From Alteromonas sp. RKMC-009 (GTDB taxonomy: Bacteria; Pseudomonadota; Gammaproteobacteria; Enterobacterales; Alteromonadaceae), in NCBI RefSeq assembly GCF_003584565.2, contig NZ_CP031010.1, forward strand, positions 3,162,001-3,226,000: a stretch of 64,000 bases of DNA, given 5' to 3'. The position numbers were made by a program, and so were the translations under genes. Shown here piece after piece: positions 54,870-62,616 of the stretch (the first letter of the stretch is position 1; the number at the start of each line of letters is the position of its first letter). Under the pieces are notes generated by a model, which was not told the DNA's origin, did no database searches, and saw only the letters and a list, made by a program, of their open reading frames with translations.

Positions 54870-56390
54870 TTATGCTGCTTTAGCCGGCGCAGTTGCAGGA
54901 CGCATAAGCAACAAAAGCGGAACCGATGCCAGCGTGATCCACATCATCAGACGAAAATCCTGCAGATAGGCCAGCGTGGTCGCCTGAGTAGTTACCAGTG
55001 TATTGAGGCTGCTCAACCCTGTACCCGACGTCGCGTAAATTCCGTGAGCCACACTTTCCTTAAAGCCGGCATTATCCAGCGACATAAATTCTGCAAATAC
55101 TGCATGATTCCGCTGTGCAGACTGAGCCAGATAGGTCATCACCACAGAGATGCCGATGCTGCTGCCAATATTACGTAACAAACTGAACAATGCTGTTCCT
55201 TCATTCCGGTACGAGGCCGCGAGAGTGGCGAAACTGGCGGTTGAGAGGGGAACAAAAACAAACCCAAGGCCCAGCCCCTGAATAACACCGGTACGGATAA
55301 TTTCATGGGCACTGACATCCGCGGTAAACAGGGTCATCGCCCACAATGAGTAACTCATCAGCATGAGTCCGGTAAATATCATCAGCCGCACATCGACTTT
55401 ACCTGAAAGGCGCCCCACCAGAATCATTGAAATCATGGTACCTATTCCTCTCGGAGCAAGCAGATAGCCTACGTCCACCACCGGATAGCCCATGAGGTTT
55501 TGCATAAACGGTGGCAACAGCGCCATGGTGGCCAGCAAAATAATACCGACGATAAAGATAAACAGCAGTCCCACCGAGAAATTTCTGTCCCGGAACATGG
55601 CCGGTTCGATAAAAGGTTTGCGGTGAGTGAATATATGCACAATAAAGAGGTACATTCCCAGCGCTGCCAGTGCCGCTTCGATAACGATTTCTCTGCTGGC
55701 AAACCAGTCCTGAGATTCTCCTCTGTCCAGCATCATTTGTAACGCGCCAATGGCCAGCGCCAGCATGGCAAAACCTGTGAGATCAAAACGTCTGTCAGGA
55801 TCCAGCTCAGTTTCCGGGACAAATCGCATGAGGCCAAACCAGGCGAGGATACCGAATGGCAGGTTGATGTAAAACACCCAGCGCCAGTCGTAATATTCTG
55901 TCAGTAATCCGCCAAGGGTAGGCCCGAGAATAGGACCAAGCATAACGCCCACGCCCCACATGGCCATCGCCTGTCCGTGTTTTTCTTTCGGCCAGGTATC
56001 CAGCAGTACAGACTGAGATAACGGCACCAGGCTGGCGCCGAATATCCCCTGCAGCAACCGGAAGATCACTATCTGATTTAAGTTCTGCGCTGCGCCGCAA
56101 AGCATGGATGCCACAGTGAATCCGACGACTGACCACATGAACAAGCGGCGGCGGCCAAATCTGGCACTGAGCAATCCGGTAAGCGGCATGAAAATCGCCG
56201 CGGCAACAATGTAGCTGGTCAGCACCCAGCTTATCTGATCCTGCGTGGCACTCATACTTCCCTGCATATGGGGCAAGGCCACATTAGCGATAGTTGTATC
56301 CAGCGCCTGCATGATAGTCGCCAGCATCACCGATAAGGTGATCATGACGCGGTTAGCAGATGATGGTGACGTATCCGGCTGTGCAGACAT
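54870..56390 (-). CDS. emrB: EmrB/QacA-type MFS drug efflux transporter
   Basis: DHA2-family proton antiporter with 14 predicted transmembrane helices. Motifs: LDTTIANVALPHMQGSM in helix 1, LSARFGRRRLFMW after helix 2, and GVGVMLGPILGPTLGGLLTEYYDWRWVFYINLP (motif C). Length 506. It pairs with the periplasmic adaptor EmrA (start codon directly after the emrA stop) and an outer-membrane channel encoded elsewhere, to expel hydrophobic compounds. Confidence 0.95.
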   Translation of the reverse strand: MSAQPDTSPSSANRVMITLSVMLATIMQALDTTIANVALPHMQGSMSATQDQISWVLTSYIVAAAIFMPLTGLLSARFGRRRLFMWSVVGFTVASMLCGAAQNLNQIVIFRLLQGIFGASLVPLSQSVLLDTWPKEKHGQAMAMWGVGVMLGPILGPTLGGLLTEYYDWRWVFYINLPFGILAWFGLMRFVPETELDPDRRFDLTGFAMLALAIGALQMMLDRGESQDWFASREIVIEAALAALGMYLFIVHIFTHRKPFIEPAMFRDRNFSVGLLFIFIVGIILLATMALLPPFMQNLMGYPVVDVGYLLAPRGIGTMISMILVGRLSGKVDVRLMIFTGLMLMSYSLWAMTLFTADVSAHEIIRTGVIQGLGLGFVFVPLSTASFATLAASYRNEGTALFSLLRNIGSSIGISVVMTYLAQSAQRNHAVFAEFMSLDNAGFKESVAHGIYATSGTGLSSLNTLVTTQATTLAYLQDFRLMMWITLASVPLLLLMRPATAPAKAA

Positions 56391-57443
56391 CTACAGTGTC
56401 AGCCCTAATACTGAACGCTGATGCTGCGTGTCAATTTCCGTAATCACACTGAGCCCTGCTCTTAATAACGGCAAATCAGGCTCATCATCAAGCCGGATGC
56501 GCACAGGCAAACGCTGGGCGATCTTCACCCAGTTCCCGGTCCCGTTTTGTGCGGGCAGCACTGAAAATTCCGCGCTGGTTGCCGGACTCAAACTCTCTAC
56601 CACTCCGTGCCACTGATGATCCGGATAAGTATCGACGTTGATGGTCACTTGCTGACCGGGCTTGACCCAGGTCAGATCGGTTTCAGTATAATTTGCCTCA
56701 ATCCACATTTGCCGGTTCATGACCATCGACAAGGCCTGACTGCCGGCAGAAAAATACTGCCCGGTTTTAGGCGGTATACGCACTACCCCGTCCTGCGGTG
56801 CCAGTATCTGTGTATGTTTGTAATCAAGCAGTGCTTCCGCCAGCGTCGCTTTTGCTGCCAGATAATCAGGGTGCTGCTCTACCGGCAGTGTATCGCTGCC
56901 TCCGAGAGACTCTGCGATTTGTTTAAGATCATCTTTTACCGCCAGTACGTTAAGTTTGGCAATGGCCACATTTTGATGGGCTGCGTCAAAATCTGCATCC
57001 GACACATAGCGCTTTTTCAACAGGTTATCCTGACGAACTTCCTCTTTTTGCGCATAGGCCAGCTTACTTTCTGCCAGTTTCAGTTCCGTTTGTTTCTCAA
57101 CGTAAGAAGCTTTCAGGGCAGACAGTTCTGTTCTGACCTGAGCCATATTCGCAGCGGCCTTCTCCATGGCTACCTGATAGGGTTCAGCGTCAATTTCAAA
57201 AAGAATATCGCCTTTTTTGACTTGCTGATTTTCACGCACGTTGACGTGAATAATATTACCGCTGACCTGAGGACTGATTTGGATTAGATCGGCTTTAACA
57301 TAAGCATTATCCGTTTCAACCAGTCGCCCGCCGTGTAACCATGCCGCACCGCCGGCAAGACATGCCAGTACCGGGACAACGACCATAAATAAAAATCTTT
57401 TGCTGCGTGAAGACGGCGCAGCTTTTGTGGATTCTTCTGACAT
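56391..57443 (-). CDS. emrA: EmrA-type membrane fusion protein
   Basis: Periplasmic adaptor (HlyD family), 350 residues. One N-terminal transmembrane helix (about residues 17-33), then the lipoyl half-motifs VETDNAYVKADLIQISPQVSGNI and ILAPQDGVVRI, separated by a coiled coil (about 90-190), and a beta-barrel domain with MWIEANYTETDLTWVKPGQ. It starts 13 nt after the marR stop. With EmrB and TolC it would form a tripartite pump. Confidence 0.95.
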   Translation of the reverse strand: MSEESTKAAPSSRSKRFLFMVVVPVLACLAGGAAWLHGGRLVETDNAYVKADLIQISPQVSGNIIHVNVRENQQVKKGDILFEIDAEPYQVAMEKAAANMAQVRTELSALKASYVEKQTELKLAESKLAYAQKEEVRQDNLLKKRYVSDADFDAAHQNVAIAKLNVLAVKDDLKQIAESLGGSDTLPVEQHPDYLAAKATLAEALLDYKHTQILAPQDGVVRIPPKTGQYFSAGSQALSMVMNRQMWIEANYTETDLTWVKPGQQVTINVDTYPDHQWHGVVESLSPATSAEFSVLPAQNGTGNWVKIAQRLPVRIRLDDEPDLPLLRAGLSVITEIDTQHQRSVLGLTL

Positions 57444-57456
57444 TTAATTCTCCGTA

Positions 57457-57930
57457 TCAGAAAGACATTGACATAAGACGTTCACGAATGAGCGTCAGCA
57501 CATCGACAAACTGTGCCCGTTGTTGCTCACTGAGGTCCTGCAGCATTTCCTCGCGCAATGCTTCAATTGTCACTTTGATGGTTTTTAAGACGGGTTCTGC
57601 ATCTGCGGTCAGGTTAATCAGGTGAGCACGGCGGTCTGCCGGGTCCTTATCCCGACGGACCAGCCCCCGTAACTCGAGATTGTCCAGCAGCTTTGCAATA
57701 GTCATTGGCTGAATTTCAAGCATCTGCGCAAGCGCTTTTTGCTGAACACCGGGATTCATGGCGATCAGTTTCAGTGCTCTCGCCTGTGAAAGGGTGAGAT
57801 CACTGCCATCTAACCTGTCCTGAAAAGCGCCACGCATGCGCCTTGTGATATCAGCCAGTAAAAAACCTTCTACCGGGCCATGCCGGGTATCGTAGTAACA
57901 GGGGGTGTCACGGGATGTGGAATTTTCCAT
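57457..57930 (-). CDS. MarR-family transcriptional regulator
   Basis: Winged-helix regulator of 157 residues: LTLSQARALKLIAMNPGVQQKALAQMLEIQPMTIAKLLDNLELRGLVRRDKDPADRRAHLINLT is the classic MarR DNA-binding and wing region. Co-directional with emrAB, it is the likely local repressor of the pump (compare mprA-emrAB in E. coli). A candidate operator overlaps its own promoter. Confidence 0.93.
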   Translation of the reverse strand: MENSTSRDTPCYYDTRHGPVEGFLLADITRRMRGAFQDRLDGSDLTLSQARALKLIAMNPGVQQKALAQMLEIQPMTIAKLLDNLELRGLVRRDKDPADRRAHLINLTADAEPVLKTIKVTIEALREEMLQDLSEQQRAQFVDVLTLIRERLMSMSF

Positions 57931-57940
57931 ATCAACCTCA

Positions 57941-57985
57941 ATTAGTAAGCAATACTTATTATATGCTTCAATTACTAATCATCAA
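57941..57985 (-). promoter_or_regulatory. Promoter and candidate operator of the marR-emrAB operon
   Basis: On the minus strand, TTGATG (57985-57980), a 16-nt spacer and a perfect TATAAT (57963-57958). Inverted arms ATTAGTAA (57941-57948) and TTACTAAT (57972-57979) flank the -10 element, and a second pair AAGCA/TGCTT lies inside, so a dimeric repressor bound here would block polymerase. Confidence 0.7.
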
Positions 57986-58049
57986 CAGCCGGACACGGAG
58001 TTACGGACGAATAACGGGAAAAGCAGGATGGATGTCAGGGGAGGTAGAA

Positions 58050-58364
58050 TTAACCGGCTATATCAACAATTTCTCTGGTATCCGGGCGGATACGTACGGT
58101 TTGACCGGCAATGGCGATTGATACGGTACCGGTCAGCGGATCTCTGCCGACAACTTTACCTGTCCGGTATACGTCATAACCGAGGATCATGCCGGGTTGC
58201 AAAATCTCATCAGCAACCGGTTCAACCGGTGTCAGCGCTGACACTTCAGTAACGGGAAAACTGTAATCATCCAGTGTGATATTTTGTGCTCTGTCAGCGG
58301 CCAGTACAGGACCTGCAATCAAGGTAACGACGACTCCCGCACACAACGCTTTAAAACTGAACAT
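58050..58364 (-). CDS. Small exported protein of unknown function
   Basis: A 104-residue protein with a clear signal peptide (about residues 1-22, ending AGPVLA|AD). The mature part is short and beta-rich (LQPGMILGYDVYRTGKVVGRDPLTGTVSIAIAGQTVRIRPDTREIVDIAG), suggesting a small periplasmic beta domain. I do not recognise the family. The ATG 58364 is backed by an excellent GGAGG ribosome-binding site; an in-frame codon 18 nt upstream is less likely. It reads toward marR but is separated by 119 nt holding the marR promoter. Confidence 0.75.
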   Translation of the reverse strand: MFSFKALCAGVVVTLIAGPVLAADRAQNITLDDYSFPVTEVSALTPVEPVADEILQPGMILGYDVYRTGKVVGRDPLTGTVSIAIAGQTVRIRPDTREIVDIAG

Positions 58365-58583
58365 TAACTGCCTCCATTGCAACTTATTTTCTGTCTGATT
58401 ACCGGGTCAGACGTTAAGCCGGTTACTGAACTTGTACTTCTGCTTATAAGAGATGTAAGCAATTGGCAGGCCACTACACATTTGTTAATAAAATCAGTAG
58501 TTAATGTAGATATAAGAGTAATGACTGGAAAATAGTGACGTTTTTCCGCATCATAATTGCAACACACAAGGAAAAGATTACCC

Positions 58584-58760
58584 GTGATAAAGATAATTGT
58601 ACTGATCCCTCTTCTGCTCAGCCTGCTCTGGTTTGCCTATCTGAAAGCTAATAAATGGACACTCGCCCAGGGTAAACAGGGATTTATTTATATTCTGGTG
58701 CTGTCTGCGGTCATCGCGGCGTTTTATACCCTGATGATGTTTTTGACACACAGGGTCTGA
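58584..58760 (+). CDS. Small two-helix membrane protein of unknown function
   Basis: A 58-residue protein with two hydrophobic helices (about residues 2-19, IKIIVLIPLLLSLLWFAYL; and 35-53, FIYILVLSAVIAAFYTLMMF) joined by a basic loop. The start is taken as a GTG at 58584 behind AAGGAAA; a TTG 27 nt upstream is possible. The hydrophobic pattern and ribosome-binding site support it, but no family is recognised. Confidence 0.55.
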   Translation: MIKIIVLIPLLLSLLWFAYLKANKWTLAQGKQGFIYILVLSAVIAAFYTLMMFLTHRV

Positions 58761-58834
58761 TAAGGATGTAGCTGTCCGGAAAAACGGGAATAAGCGGAAC
58801 ATTAAAATGCTGTTCCGCAGGCTGGCAGAGGAGG

Positions 58835-59821
58835 TTAATCCGTCATGGGGAGAATTTCTGATACATTCCCCGTGGCGTGAGGTTGTGCATCATTCAGTAC
58901 GTGACCGTTAATCACCTCTTCGTAAAGCTTGTAATAACGCTGTTCCATCACTTCAGCATTAAACACATCACGGGCATATTCGTGGCAGGCCTGCCGGGAA
59001 AAACTGTCTGCCTGAGCAACAGCCTGCTCAAGCTCTTTGTAACTTGACGACAAAAAACCTACATCAGTATTGTTGATAAGTTCAGGCAATGAGCCGTAGG
59101 GTGTAGAAAATACCGGTGTTCCCAGGAACAAACTTTCTGTGATCGCCAGCCCGAAAGGCTCATGCCAGCGTACGGGAAAAATAAGTCCTTTTGAGCGCCG
59201 GATTAACCTGTGCTTTTCCTCTCCGCCCACCATCCCCTTGAAGCGGGTGTGAAGGTGAAAATCGAAATACGGATTTCTGCCGAAGTTAAACCGGTTTCCC
59301 CCCAGCACAGCCAGCTTCTCCTTGACGTTGCCGGCAATGCGGACAGCACCGTCCAGGTTTTTCAGTGCAGAGCGGGCCTTGCCGAGAAAATGAAAATAAT
59401 TATCCGGCTTACCGGTATGAGGCTCACCATAATCCCGCCAGTCCAGTCCGTTATAAACGTAGCAGCTGGCATGGTGATTAGACGCGTGTTTCTTTGAAAG
59501 GAAAACCGTATTCTGCGGATAAGTTCTGGCTTCCCCTGCATTACCATGCTCGGTGCACAGGAACGGTTTATCCAGCTCACCTTCGTATGGCCAGTGAAAA
59601 TGCACCACATCAGGCCAGTCTGTGATTTGCTCCCTGACCGGCTTATCACGGTCATATTTCAATGTCTGTGAGGCCAGATCACCGGCATTGCGGGCCAGGA
59701 ATTTGACTTCATGACCTTGCCTCATCTGAGCCTGAGCCAGTGACCAGATAACCCTTTCCGTGCCACCGTACTTTTTAGCCGGTAACGGAAGTCGCGTTGC
59801 ATAGGCGTGAAGAATACGCAT
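58835..59821 (-). CDS. GT4-type glycosyltransferase
   Basis: GT-B fold glycosyltransferase of 328 residues. The N-terminal LHAYATRLPLPAKKYGGTERVIWSLAQAQMRQGHEVKFLAR is the GT4 acceptor-domain opening (GGxER). The C-terminal donor domain has FPVRWHEPFGLAITESLFLGTPVFSTPYGSLPEL, including the E-x7-E motif that contacts the sugar nucleotide. The acceptor is unknown. The ATG follows AAGGA. It lies 81 nt after ppiD but behind a strong terminator, so it needs its own promoter; an almost perfect one is not visible (TTGCCA and TATAAG are only 15 nt apart and too close to the start). Confidence 0.88.
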   Translation of the reverse strand: MRILHAYATRLPLPAKKYGGTERVIWSLAQAQMRQGHEVKFLARNAGDLASQTLKYDRDKPVREQITDWPDVVHFHWPYEGELDKPFLCTEHGNAGEARTYPQNTVFLSKKHASNHHASCYVYNGLDWRDYGEPHTGKPDNYFHFLGKARSALKNLDGAVRIAGNVKEKLAVLGGNRFNFGRNPYFDFHLHTRFKGMVGGEEKHRLIRRSKGLIFPVRWHEPFGLAITESLFLGTPVFSTPYGSLPELINNTDVGFLSSSYKELEQAVAQADSFSRQACHEYARDVFNAEVMEQRYYKLYEEVINGHVLNDAQPHATGNVSEILPMTD

Positions 59822-59854
59822 TAAAAGTCCTTATATACCGGTTATGCCGGTGGC

Positions 59855-59881
59855 AAAAAAAAGGTGCGCAAAGCGCACCTT
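59855..59881 (-). terminator. Intrinsic terminator of ppiD
   Basis: Perfect 9-bp hairpin AAGGTGCGC-TTT-GCGCACCTT (minus-strand reading of 59881-59861) followed by a run of eight T, 21 nt after the ppiD stop. Confidence 0.95.
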
Positions 59882-59902
59882 CTGTGATTCAGCAAATGTC
59901 GT

Positions 59903-61795
59903 TTAACGGGCCGTACCAAGAGTAACATCAGCCTCATCACGCAGCGCTTTAACAAAAGTTGCATAGGTAGACTGGCTGTTCGCCTGCGCCAGACGCTGAC
60001 GGATGGCAGAAACTGTTGCATCATCCGCCGCTTCAGGCGCATGTACTGCAGTCAGTTCAATCAGTGCTACGTCGCCACTGCCTAACAGGGCCACACGGCG
60101 GGATTTGCCTTCAGCCAGCGCCAGAGTGAACAGGGTATCAAGCAGATTACGTGGTAATTGCTGATCACCGCGATTCACGTTTTCAACGGTTTCCCAGTCC
60201 AGTGAACGGGCAGACAGAGAGTCAGCAATATCATTACCACTTTCAAGCTGAGCCAGCTGAGCTTCCGCCCAGTCCTGCGCAGCCTGCTGCGCCTTCTCGC
60301 TGCGCAGAGACGCAGTGATAGACTCTTTTACTTCATCCAGTGACTTGGTGCGTTGGGCCTCATGTTCGTTAACACGTACCACCATTACGGTGCTGGCATC
60401 AAGTTCGATGAGATCGCTGTTCACCTGCTCTTCGATTAATTCAGGAGAGAATACGTCATTAACCACCTGAGGATTATCGATTTCTGCAGGTACATTGTTA
60501 CGGGTAAACAGCGGAGTAGTCTCAATCGATGTATTGGCAATGGCTGCCACTTCATCCAGAGTATCCGGTACTTCGAAGGCTACTTCTGCCATACGGGACT
60601 GAAGTTCATAGAAACGATCAGTCGCTTTTTCAGTGATCAGGTTTTCACGGATTTCACCGGCAACATCACTGAAAGGCTTAATGGTTTCAGGCTTCAGATC
60701 GGTCAGTTTGATGATATGGAAGCCAAACTCTGTTTTCACGACATCTGTCACATCACCCACATTCTTAAGTGAGAATACTGCTGAGTCGAAAGCGTCGTCC
60801 ATCATGCCGGGCGTGATGTAATCAAGATCACCACCATTTTCAGCAGAGAAACTGTCTTCAGAACTTTCTTCTGCCACGGTTGCGAAGTCTGCACCGCCTT
60901 TAATTTCTGCCAGCAATGCTTCTGCTTTCGCTTTTGCAGCCGCTTCATCATCGCCGGTTTCAATCAAAATATGCGAGACGCGACGCTGTTCTTCATCACG
61001 GTACTGGTCTTTATTTTCTTCATACCACGCAGAAACATCATCGTCAGATACCGTTACGTCGCCTTTTAAATCATCGACTGACAATTTGACATAGGCTACG
61101 CTGACTTTTTCTTCAGTATCAAACGAAGTGATGTTGGTATCGTAATAACCCTGAATGTCAGCATCAGAAATTTCAACTTCGTCAGCAAAAGGCGCTGCGT
61201 CCACTACGACATAGCGGGCATCGCGGGTCTGAGCCTGTAAGTCAAATACACGGCGGGCTTCACCGGGCAGGGCGAAGTCAGACACGCCAAGAGCGCGTGT
61301 CAACTGTTCACGGGTTAACTGTGTACGCAGGAAATCGCGGAAATCTGACGGCTGGTAACCGTTCTGACGCAACAGAGCCAGGTAACGGTCGTTGTTAAAC
61401 TGTCCGCCAAGCTGGAATTCAGGCATGCTGCGAATGGTGTCACGGATTTGATCATCACCCACACGTAAACCTAATTCGCGGGCTTTCTGCTCAACCAGCT
61501 TTTCGTCAATCAGGCTGTCCAGTACACCGCGGCGGAATTGCTGCATGTAACCTTCATCAGCAAACAGCGCTGATACGCTCTCACCGTATTGTGATTCCAT
61601 ACGGCTGCGCTGTGACTGATAAGCACGCTCTAACTCATTCAGACCAATTTCTTCGCCATTTACAGTGGCGGCGACAGTTTCACCGGAACTGTTCAGGTAA
61701 CTTCCTACACCGGCAAAAACAAAGCTCAGCACGACCAGACCAATGATAATCATTGCCCACGGGCCTTGCGAACCTTCTCGGATTCTCTCTAACAT
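59903..61795 (-). CDS. ppiD: Periplasmic folding chaperone PpiD
   Basis: Inner-membrane-anchored chaperone near the SecYEG exit. The N-terminal transmembrane helix (about residues 12-33, WAMIIIGLVVLSFVFAGVGSYL) is followed by a SurA-like N-domain (about 35-230), a parvulin domain (about 267-358: RRVSHILIETGDD, GGDFATVAEESS-like, GFHIIKLTDL) and a C-terminal chaperone part. Length 630 matches E. coli (623). An ATTATA (TATAAT on the minus strand) at 61868-61873 could be the -10 of its promoter. Order lon-hupB-ppiD as in E. coli. Confidence 0.96.
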   Translation of the reverse strand: MLERIREGSQGPWAMIIIGLVVLSFVFAGVGSYLNSSGETVAATVNGEEIGLNELERAYQSQRSRMESQYGESVSALFADEGYMQQFRRGVLDSLIDEKLVEQKARELGLRVGDDQIRDTIRSMPEFQLGGQFNNDRYLALLRQNGYQPSDFRDFLRTQLTREQLTRALGVSDFALPGEARRVFDLQAQTRDARYVVVDAAPFADEVEISDADIQGYYDTNITSFDTEEKVSVAYVKLSVDDLKGDVTVSDDDVSAWYEENKDQYRDEEQRRVSHILIETGDDEAAAKAKAEALLAEIKGGADFATVAEESSEDSFSAENGGDLDYITPGMMDDAFDSAVFSLKNVGDVTDVVKTEFGFHIIKLTDLKPETIKPFSDVAGEIRENLITEKATDRFYELQSRMAEVAFEVPDTLDEVAAIANTSIETTPLFTRNNVPAEIDNPQVVNDVFSPELIEEQVNSDLIELDASTVMVVRVNEHEAQRTKSLDEVKESITASLRSEKAQQAAQDWAEAQLAQLESGNDIADSLSARSLDWETVENVNRGDQQLPRNLLDTLFTLALAEGKSRRVALLGSGDVALIELTAVHAPEAADDATVSAIRQRLAQANSQSTYATFVKALRDEADVTLGTAR

Positions 61796-61983
61796 GACTT
61801 ACTTTCAACTCCGTTGCTTACTGCTTCGCTCCGGCTTTGTTCAACACTCACCGGAAAAATATGGCAGATTATATCGATTCCCCGTGCCAAAGGCGATAAT
61901 CCCGTCAGTCAATTTGCAGGAAATCCGTTGAATTCCAATAGATAGAGTTGGGTGACAGCGGAAAATGCGGGCAGGAGAAATAA

Positions 61984-62013
61984 AAAAGGCGATGGTACTG
62001 ACCATCGCCTTTT
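61984..62013 (-). terminator. Intrinsic terminator of hupB
   Basis: Perfect 12-bp inverted repeat (AAAAGGCGATGG and CCATCGCCTTTT, loop 6 nt), 17 nt past the hupB stop, with a T-run on the minus strand. Confidence 0.93.
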
Positions 62014-62030
62014 ATCGAATCTTTTTCTGC

Positions 62031-62303
62031 TTAGTTACAAGCGTCTTTCAGAGCTTTACCAGCTTTGAAAGAAGGAACTTTAGCAGCTGCGATTTGAATA
62101 GTCTCACCAGTTTGTGGGTTACGGCCACTACGCGCTGAGCGTTCGCGAACCGCAAACGTACCGAAACCTACCAGTGCAACCTGATCACCTTCTTTAAGCG
62201 CTGCGGTAACTGCATCAGTGAATGCATCTAATGCACGGCCTGCAGCAGCTTTAGAGATATCTGCACCAGCAGCGATTTGGTCGATGAGTTGAGACTTGTT
62301 CAC
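62031..62303 (-). CDS. hupB: DNA-binding protein HU-beta
   Basis: Nucleoid protein of 90 residues: [28 protein letters not shown] and the DNA-binding arm [26 protein letters not shown]. It starts with GTG at 62303 behind AGGGG, as E. coli hupB also does. It is monocistronic, with a promoter at 62366-62394 and a terminator. Close identity to HU-beta and its place after lon separate it from hupA and the IHF genes. Confidence 0.98.
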   Translation of the reverse strand: MNKSQLIDQIAAGADISKAAAGRALDAFTDAVTAALKEGDQVALVGFGTFAVRERSARSGRNPQTGETIQIAAAKVPSFKAGKALKDACN

Positions 62304-62616
62304 AATTATGATCCCCTTCGATTGTTATTATACTCTTGTCCGAAAACAGTGATTGTCTTCAGAACGTTATAACAAGCTTGATTTCGACAATCAAGCTAAG
62401 TGTTACAATTAATTAACGTTTAATGAATCGCTGCAATCCCTTTAGAGACAAGGCTTCAAGCGAGTACGTAGTAAAGGTAACACAACTTCTGACAGTTGAA
62501 AGCCCTAAATTTAAAAAAAAAGGTTAATTTGGGGCTGTAATGGGTGTTTTTTGAGCAAACAGTTCAAAAAAAGGCTACATCCCGCGAATTTACTGGTATG
62601 CAGCCAATTTCTACCG
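62304..62616 (-). other. lon-hupB intergenic region
   Basis: 313 nt holding the hupB promoter at its left end. Toward lon there is an A/T-rich imperfect hairpin near 62545-62570 (six A/T pairs plus GA/TC, loop about 9 nt) that could weakly end the lon transcript; it is not GC-rich. No gene or RNA is recognised here. Confidence 0.5.
62366..62394 (-). promoter_or_regulatory. Promoter of hupB
   Basis: Minus strand: -35 TTGATT (62394-62389), 17-nt spacer, -10 TATAAC (62371-62366), 63 nt before the start codon. A perfect 8-bp inverted repeat (GCTTGATT 62376-62383, AATCAAGC 62389-62396) covers the -35 element and could be a binding site for a dimeric regulator. Confidence 0.7.
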
